Shown here one piece after another: positions 5,058 to 9,658 of a stretch of 9,658 nucleotides of DNA (position 1 is its first letter; each line of letters starts with the position of its first letter). The notes beneath the pieces are model-generated. The model worked only from the letters and a program-made list of their open reading frames with translations. It did no database searches and was not told the origin of the DNA. The stretch spans positions 2,874 through 12,531 of the forward strand of contig VBPK01000186.1 of NCBI GenBank assembly GCA_005877225.1, given 5' to 3'. This DNA comes from Nitrososphaerota archaeon (GTDB lineage: Archaea > Thermoproteota > Nitrososphaeria > Nitrososphaerales > Gagatemarchaeaceae). The translations under genes and the position numbers were made by a program.

Positions 5058-7571
5058 TCATTGTGCCACTGGGATTTCGGATCTGAACTGATTGGCCCGC
5101 GAAAATTCGGCGTCAAGACTGTTTAGCTCCTGAAATAGGCTGGCGGCGAACTGCTTGTATGCCTCACTGAGGCGCATTTCGCTCCCTTGGTATCTCATAA
5201 TTGAGTTGTCGGCGTCCACCCCGGCTTGGTCGAGTTTGGCTTTGGCAGCACCAGTGGGATAGTAGAAGGTCAGTCCGCGCCTGTCCGTCTCCAGCTTGAA
5301 GTCTCTCCAAGACAAACCGCTGTCTAGAATCACCGCTAGGAGAATCTCCCTGTCCGCGAACTTGAACGGGTCGATCATGTCCAAGAGTAGCCCAATCCTG
5401 CGCGAGTTGTAACGCTCCCTGTGGAGAAACCCGTCGCACCTTCCTATGATTCCCACCTCGGCGTTGATTCGCTCCGCCTGCCGGAGGCGCCTTTGGTGGA
5501 GATAGTTTATCGCGGCGTCTACGGCCGAGTATCCCCTCGCCCTCCCGGTGGGGTCTCCCACAAACTCCATCACGAATCTCGATTTCTTCCTGGGGCCGAA
5601 CCACTGCCGAGCCTTCTTCATGGCCGCGCCGTAGCAGAACCAGTAGTGTTTCATGGCAAGGGCTTCGTAGGTGAGGAACTTGGTCGGGCTCGCCTCGTTC
5701 ATGATCAGTGAGAGGTACTTCTCCAGTAGTGAGATGGCGGGGCCGACATCGCCTGGATACAGCTTCGCAATCGCCATGATCCTTCGAGTCCCATTCAGGG
5801 CGCTCTGTATCATCGCGACTGAAAGCCGCTTGGTGATGTCCGATGTCTGGGTCAGGTTGTCAACCTTCTCCTGAAGAGCTTGATTGAATTCCGGCCACCT
5901 GGGGCGCTCTTCTTCAGACTCCCTGGCCTCCTCCTCTGCCAGCGCGTCAAGACTCTCTTCCTGCTCCTCTATCAACCTCTTCTCTAAGATGAGAGGGAGC
6001 CTCACCCTCATCTCTCGCTTCCACGCCTCAAGGTCTGCTTTCGCGTCACTCCCCGTGATCGCACGATAGAGCCTGTTGTACTCGTGCTCGTAGGCTGTCA
6101 TGACCTTCACCCTGTCTCTGAACCTCACGTACTTGGTCTTGCAGTGCTGACACGTCACGGCGACGCCGCCTCCGCGGACTGGTTCGCCGCAGATTTCGCA
6201 GTTCTCGGGAATCGCTTTCCGAAAGTGGTCCCTCTTCTTGTCGATGAAGCGCCCGCAAGCTGAGGAGTGGGGTCCTATCCTCGAGGCATACCTCATCTTG
6301 TGAATTTCGAACCCAGATACCGGCGAGCCCGCCTGCTTCCAGCTAAGGTCGTAGAATACGCGCTTCTTGTTTACGAGCCACCACAGCCTGCACCTTCTCC
6401 TCACGGAGAGGTAGAATGCGCACTGCCCGCATCTCCGCTCAATGAACGGGAGGTTTCCGGGAAGGACATACGCGAGCGCCGGCCTCCCGACCTCCCTGAA
6501 CCAGAGCCGCCTCTCCAGCCCACCATCAGCGACTAGGCCGTCTAGGACCCGGCGAATCTGCTTTCTACTCGGCGAGAGGAGTGCCAGCCACTGCTCGTCA
6601 GTAACATACTCGTGCTTCCTGTAGATCGCCTCCAACCTGGAATCCCGGGCTCTGTTCAGCCCGTCGAGCCACCCCGACGCCTTACCCGCTTCGTATGGCA
6701 CTGTAACCCACCCCGACCTTCGAACGTCCTCGAGCACTCTCTCCCGAAGCACCTCATTCGGAATCGCGAGTTCCCGTTTGAACTTCTTCTTGCGCCGGAA
6801 GAGCCGCTGGATCTGCCCTCCTTGCCCTTCGCGGTGATAATCGGGAGGCACCCTTACCACCATGCCCTGAACTAGTTCTTCGTCGAGGTCGTCAAGGCGG
6901 AGCCTCGGGTGGCCCTTCGAGATGCGCCATCTGTATCTTCCGAGAGCCTTCGCCAGCATCTCTTCAGTGAGCGGGATTAGGGTTTGGCTGGCCTCTTCGA
7001 CCAGCTCTGACCGCGTCAGCCTGGTTCCGTACAGAAGAGCCCGCAGGACCGCACTGACGCGCGGTTCGTCGACAGGGACCAGGAGAGGGGCACCGCCCCT
7101 TGCGACTACCACCACTCGGTACACCTTACCCATCAGCCTCGCCAAGAGGCCATCGATGTATCCTCCATACTCCTTGTCAGAGACGGCCAGTAACGGTTCG
7201 ATCAAGATGATCGTATGGAAGGCCCTGAATCGCTGAGTGCGCATGTACCACTGGAACCACTCAGTATAGCCACCGACGACAACGCGCCTGGACGGCTTCA
7301 CAATCTTCCTCTGGACAAGGACCCCTGACCACTGGTAGTCTTTGTTGGGGTCGAGGCCCTCCGATCCCAGCCGCGTGAGCGCCTCGAGAAGGGCTTCGTC
7401 TCCCATGATCGCCACCCGACCCAGCCTCTTGGCCCGCGAGCTCTCGAAGATGACCCTCGCCAACTCCTCGGCCGGGAAGGCGCCATCTGGCTGGTACCGC
7501 ACGAGACGGACAGCGAGAGCTCTTTCAGAGCCAGATAGCAAGATTCTAGCTCTTTTTAGGTAAATGCGCAA
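5058..7571 (-). CDS. Large multidomain protein with C-terminal Cas1-like integrase domain
   Basis: An 837-residue protein. Residues ~570-815 match the helical catalytic domain of Cas1: Glu636 in TYEALAMKHYW, His717 in CDGFLHRERY, and Asp731/Asp734 in LLLDMIDPFK. The order and spacing fit the metal-binding residues with which Cas1 joins DNA 3' ends to a target. Preceding parts: an unrecognised alpha/beta-like region (1-165), a possible winged helix (~173-240), a clearer winged helix (~320-370, QIRRVLDGLV then GRPALAYVL), a cysteine set C381-x2-C384-x9-C394 with C439, a second set C458-x2-C461 and C474-x2-C477, and an acidic coiled-coil-like stretch (510-555). The usual Cas1 N-terminal beta domain is not evident. 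Start TTG 7571 is the only standard start after an upstream in-frame TAG. No cas2, CRISPR array or PolB is nearby, so casposase-like integration is more plausible than adaptation. Role inferred. Confidence 0.8.
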   Translation of the reverse strand: MRIYLKRARILLSGSERALAVRLVRYQPDGAFPAEELARVIFESSRAKRLGRVAIMGDEALLEALTRLGSEGLDPNKDYQWSGVLVQRKIVKPSRRVVVGGYTEWFQWYMRTQRFRAFHTIILIEPLLAVSDKEYGGYIDGLLARLMGKVYRVVVVARGGAPLLVPVDEPRVSAVLRALLYGTRLTRSELVEEASQTLIPLTEEMLAKALGRYRWRISKGHPRLRLDDLDEELVQGMVVRVPPDYHREGQGGQIQRLFRRKKKFKRELAIPNEVLRERVLEDVRRSGWVTVPYEAGKASGWLDGLNRARDSRLEAIYRKHEYVTDEQWLALLSPSRKQIRRVLDGLVADGGLERRLWFREVGRPALAYVLPGNLPFIERRCGQCAFYLSVRRRCRLWWLVNKKRVFYDLSWKQAGSPVSGFEIHKMRYASRIGPHSSACGRFIDKKRDHFRKAIPENCEICGEPVRGGGVAVTCQHCKTKYVRFRDRVKVMTAYEHEYNRLYRAITGSDAKADLEAWKREMRVRLPLILEKRLIEEQEESLDALAEEEARESEEERPRWPEFNQALQEKVDNLTQTSDITKRLSVAMIQSALNGTRRIMAIAKLYPGDVGPAISLLEKYLSLIMNEASPTKFLTYEALAMKHYWFCYGAAMKKARQWFGPRKKSRFVMEFVGDPTGRARGYSAVDAAINYLHQRRLRQAERINAEVGIIGRCDGFLHRERYNSRRIGLLLDMIDPFKFADREILLAVILDSGLSWRDFKLETDRRGLTFYYPTGAAKAKLDQAGVDADNSIMRYQGSEMRLSEAYKQFAASLFQELNSLDAEFSRANQFRSEIPVAQ

Positions 7572-7589
7572 GATAAAACCTTTGTGGTG

Positions 7590-7600
7590 TTTATTAAGCT
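7590..7600. promoter_or_regulatory. Shared divergent TATA element
   Basis: TTTATTAAGCT reads as an AT-rich TATA-like box on both strands. Its centre is about 26 nt from both the TTG start of the leftward Cas1-fusion gene (7571) and position ~7620, just before the rightward small gene. One element could thus serve both divergent transcripts, with the Cas1-fusion mRNA close to leaderless. Confidence 0.4.
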
Positions 7601-7640
7601 TGTTTCCATACTATTGTGATTGTAGTTGTCGGCGCGATGG

Positions 7641-7966
7641 ATGGACAGGATGCACTCTCTGGTACCGATGACGGAGCAGGAGGAGCAGGTCGACGACATT
7701 CTGAACCAGTATGCCATCAGCCATTATTCGCATGTGGTCTTTCCTGTCGGCGGCAGGAATATGCGGCGTACGTTGATTGGAAGTTCAGGAGGGTGAAGGA
7801 GGCGTACCCCGACCTCAGGTGCGTGGCCCTGGTGGAGGTGATGCAGGCGAAGGCGGAGCTGGTGAGGGTGTACGTGGGCCCCGTAATGGAGCATGCGGAT
7901 GCCCTCAGCTACTCGATGGATGAGCTGGCGAGGGTCGTGAGGGAGTGGTGTAGCGTTGGTGGTTAA
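7641..7966 (+). pseudogene. Small gene of unknown function, split by a -1 frameshift near 7754
   Basis: Two adjacent frames each look protein-like and join well. Frame one starts at ATG 7641 (MDRMHSLVPMTEQEEQ; ATG 7650 is an alternative start) and runs through HYSHVVFPVGG, but then turns to low-quality sequence and stops at 7794-7796. From 7754 the -1 frame reads QEYAAYVDWKFRRVKEAY and continues to TAA 7964-7966 through LVRVYVGPVME and SMDELARVVREW. A join at VGG|QEY gives about 108 residues, as if one base had been lost in GGCGGC-AGG (7749-7757). The sequence is not a canonical slippery heptamer, so a mutation or sequencing error is likelier than programmed shifting. I do not recognise the family. 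It lies between the divergent promoter and the endonuclease gene, 25 nt upstream of the latter. Confidence 0.6.
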
Positions 7967-7991
7967 GGGCATGATTGAGATGAGGTCGTGA

Positions 7992-8837
7992 ATGTCCAGA
8001 GTGGAGACGAGGCCAAGAGTCCACGGCTCAGAGTTCAGACCGTATTTCGAAGCCGTGGTCAAATCGAGTAAGGGAGCTCGGGAAGCTGCGCAAAAGATGG
8101 GCTATGCTGATGCCGCGGCAGTGCGATATCATATGAAAAGGCTGGGGATCCGGCGTCCTGACCACTGGAATCAGCGGCCACCAGCAAGGAGTCCGGAGTT
8201 TGCGAGCTATTTTGAAAACATCGTGAAGACAAGCAAGACCGTAGGAGAAGCGGTCAGCAGGCTGGGATACGCGAACACTTCGATAATCTATCATCATGTA
8301 AAAAGGTTGGGAATTGAGACGCCGAAAGAATGGCTATTGAAGCCGGGAGTGCGTAAGCAACGTCAGAGAATGGTGCCAGAGGTCATAATGCATCATGAAA
8401 TGGACAGGGCGTGGTCGGGTGGCCTCATACAGGGAGAAGGAGGCATTGTCGCTCATTACTCCAAGAGAGTGGATGTCACTGCTCTCGATGTTAGGGCTGC
8501 GATGACCGACCCAGATCCAATCTTCAGACTTTGCGACTCGTTCGGGGTCGCACGGCCACCCAAGTCACTGCCCAAACAACCCGGTCGGAAGCCAATTTGG
8601 GAATGTGTTGTTGGAGGCCTGAGGGCTTATCGTGTCTTGCAAGAAATCCTTCCATTTCTCTTCGGCGAGAAACTGAAGGAAGCCAAGAGGGCATTGGAGT
8701 TCTTCACTCCCTATGGATACCGTCAAGGCCGCTTCGGTGGGTATGACATTTGGCCCCGGAGCGAATTCCCATTCAGAACAAAGGGCGGAGCTCGAATCCG
8801 AAATCTGGAGATGGCCCGGTACGGGGCGAAAGAATGA
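7992..8837 (+). CDS. Single-motif LAGLIDADG-type endonuclease-like protein with two HTH repeats
   Basis: A 281-residue free-standing protein. Residues 14-59 and 67-114 are two copies of a ~46-residue unit (SxEFxxYFExxVKxSK, then A-x-x-MGY/RLGY, then YH-x-x-KRLGI and W), each resembling a helix-turn-helix DNA-reading module. Residues 141-150 (WSGGLIQGEG) form a LAGLIDADG-like helix with Glu149 as the probable metal ligand. Downstream, ECVVGGLRAYRVLQEILPFLFGEKLKEAKRALEFF (204-238) matches the helical C-terminal part of single-motif LAGLIDADG nucleases, which act as dimers. ATG 7992 follows GAGG (7982-7985) at good spacing. It is not inside an intron or intein here. It may be a homing endonuclease or a repurposed DNA-binding regulator; cleavage activity is inferred. 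Confidence 0.75.
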   Translation: MSRVETRPRVHGSEFRPYFEAVVKSSKGAREAAQKMGYADAAAVRYHMKRLGIRRPDHWNQRPPARSPEFASYFENIVKTSKTVGEAVSRLGYANTSIIYHHVKRLGIETPKEWLLKPGVRKQRQRMVPEVIMHHEMDRAWSGGLIQGEGGIVAHYSKRVDVTALDVRAAMTDPDPIFRLCDSFGVARPPKSLPKQPGRKPIWECVVGGLRAYRVLQEILPFLFGEKLKEAKRALEFFTPYGYRQGRFGGYDIWPRSEFPFRTKGGARIRNLEMARYGAKE

Positions 8838-8900
8838 CAAAATCCGTCACGCCCGGACTTTTCCGCTTGCTCAACACCCGGGATGCCTTGGCAGTATGAA

Positions 8901-8910
8901 GTTTAATTAG
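8901..8910 (+). promoter_or_regulatory. TATA-like box of the rpl10e-dph2 operon
   Basis: GTTTAATTAG lies so that transcription would start near 8930, about 20 nt before the ATT codon at 8949 taken as the L10e start. A second AT-rich stretch (CATTTATTC, 8927-8935) is an alternative but would place the transcript start inside the gene. Confidence 0.4.
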
Positions 8911-8948
8911 ACGACGTCCAAGGCGACATTTATTCGGGGGAAGGGAAA

Positions 8949-9455
8949 ATTCACGGCAAGAATTATCGCCAGATTAAAGGGATGGCCTACAGCAAGAAGT
9001 TCGCGCCAGGAGCGCCGAATACGAAGGTGGCGCGTTTCACGGTTGGGAAGAGCAGGCCTGATTACGATTACCTCGTTCAACTCGTGTCGGAAGGCAGGGT
9101 CCAGATAAGACACAACGCGCTGGAGGCTGCGAGGGTGGCCTGCAACAAGAAAGTTGTGCTCCTAGGTGAAGATAATTATTTTCTGAAAGTGGTCGTATAT
9201 CCCCACACCGTGTTGAGGGAGAACAAAATGATTGCTACAGCAGGTGCTGACAGGCTCCAGGAAGGGATGAGGAAGGCGTTCGGGAAGCCGATAGGTCTGG
9301 CGGCGAGGGTAGAGGTTGGTAGCGTTATCCTCGAGATGGGTGTGAAGGCCGAGAACCTGGAGAAGGCGAAAGAGGCGATGCATTCGGCCTCCGCCAAGCT
9401 ACCGATGAAGACGAAGGTCCAAGTCGTTCCCCTCCAGAAGCCGGTAGCCCAATGA
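8949..9455 (+). CDS. rpl10e: Large-subunit ribosomal protein L10e (uL16), probable ATT start
   Basis: This is the archaeal L10e/uL16 protein, which binds 23S rRNA near the peptidyl-transferase centre and tRNA elbow. Family blocks are clear: QIRHNALEAARV, YPHTVLRENKM, GADRLQEGMRKAFGKPIGLAARV and KLPMKTKVQ. The first ATG (8982) gives 157 residues but misses the conserved beginning. In the same frame, directly upstream, the codons encode HGKNYRQIKG, which matches the usual L10e N-terminus. No ATG, GTG or TTG precedes them. The best start is therefore ATT at 8949, preceded by a G-rich stretch (8936-8945) and giving 168 residues. An ATG-to-ATT mutation, a sequencing error or true non-AUG initiation would explain this. 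Its stop overlaps the dph2 start (ATGA). Confidence 0.9.
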   Translation: MHGKNYRQIKGMAYSKKFAPGAPNTKVARFTVGKSRPDYDYLVQLVSEGRVQIRHNALEAARVACNKKVVLLGEDNYFLKVVVYPHTVLRENKMIATAGADRLQEGMRKAFGKPIGLAARVEVGSVILEMGVKAENLEKAKEAMHSASAKLPMKTKVQVVPLQKPVAQ

Positions 9456-9658
9456 CCATCCGAATCGACGAGGAGAGGGTCTTCCGTCTAATCGAGGAAA
9501 GGCACCCCCGCGCGATAGTCGTGAACGCCCCCGGAGGCCTTCAAGCACAGACGAGGGCCCTGATGGAGAAGATTAGGGAGAGGTACGGGGTATCCTGCGT
9601 CCTCGTCGGGGACAGCTGCTTCGGGATCTGCGACACTGTCGACGAGGAAGTTGAAAAG
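9452..9658 (+). CDS. dph2: Diphthamide biosynthesis enzyme Dph2, N-terminal part (runs off window)
   Basis: Sixty-nine residues of the N-terminus are present. The archaeal Dph2 homodimer carries a [4Fe-4S] cluster and uses SAM by non-canonical radical chemistry to put a 3-amino-3-carboxypropyl group on a histidine of elongation factor 2, the first step of diphthamide synthesis. Residues 20-30 (RAIVVNAPGGL) match the family's first strand and following turn, and GDSCFGICD (53-61) matches the D-x-CYGACD motif whose first cysteine (Cys56) is the first cluster ligand. The ATG overlaps the L10e stop by 4 nt, so the two are likely translated together. The other cluster cysteines lie beyond the right edge. 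Confidence 0.9.
   Translation, partial: MTIRIDEERVFRLIEERHPRAIVVNAPGGLQAQTRALMEKIRERYGVSCVLVGDSCFGICDTVDEEVEK

Noticed and set aside
7749..7757. Programmed -1 ribosomal frameshift in the small gene
   Set aside because: GGCGGCAGG does not fit an X-XXY-YYZ slippery site and no clear downstream pseudoknot was seen; mutation or sequencing error is simpler.
5036..8890. GATGCCTTG occurs at 5036-5044 and again at 8882-8890, bracketing the Cas1-fusion, small gene and nuclease genes; considered as a target-site duplication
   Set aside because: Nine bases between two ~100-nt regions are easily expected by chance at the few-percent level, no terminal inverted repeats adjoin them, and known casposon duplications are longer (about 14-15 bp).
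8834..8899. 21-codon frame starting with an ATGA overlap at the end of the nuclease gene
   Set aside because: Too short, no recognisable motif, and the junction alone is weak evidence.

Overview
The window looks like chromosomal DNA of a TACK-type archaeon, probably a relative of the Nitrososphaerota (Thaumarchaeota) or Bathyarchaeia. The evidence is gene content: archaeal-only DUF655 followed by the KsgA/Dim1 dimethyltransferase, an archaeal TrmJ-like SPOUT enzyme, a THUMP-type Trm11/Trm-G10 enzyme, archaeal ribosomal protein L10e (uL16) and Dph2. Several genes are preceded by TATA-like boxes about 25 nt from the presumed transcript start. The exact lineage is inferred, not shown.

Layout. 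Positions 1-69 hold the last codons of a VOC/glyoxalase-fold protein. Positions 209-2222 hold a tight rightward operon: DUF655 RNA-binding protein, rRNA dimethyltransferase and tRNA 2'-O-methyltransferase, with ATGA or few-nt junctions. It meets the leftward Trm11/Trm-G10-like gene (2201-3364) tail to tail with a 22-nt overlap. This half is a translation and RNA-modification neighbourhood.

Positions 3365-8900 read as an accessory island. A leftward vapBC toxin-antitoxin pair (3574-4225) sits between two diverged direct copies of an ~80-bp sequence (3329-3413 and 4273-4353). The first copy covers the start of the Trm11-like gene. Next come a ~330-bp gene-poor stretch and a short secreted or membrane-anchored protein that looks C-terminally cut (4552-4992).

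Then comes the most striking gene, a leftward 837-residue protein (5058-7571). Its C-terminal third has the helical domain and the Glu/His/Asp active-site pattern of Cas1 integrase. It is fused to a long N-terminal region with winged-helix segments and two cysteine clusters. No CRISPR array, cas2 or other cas gene is visible in the window. Divergent from it are a small frameshifted gene (7641-7966) and a one-motif LAGLIDADG-type endonuclease with two tandem helix-turn-helix repeats (7992-8837). The Cas1-fusion gene may be a casposase-like or otherwise repurposed integrase; that role is inference.

From 8901 the core genome resumes with an rpl10e-dph2 operon joined by an ATGA overlap. L10e appears to start at a non-AUG (ATT) codon at 8949 rather than at the first ATG at 8982. 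dph2 runs off the right edge.
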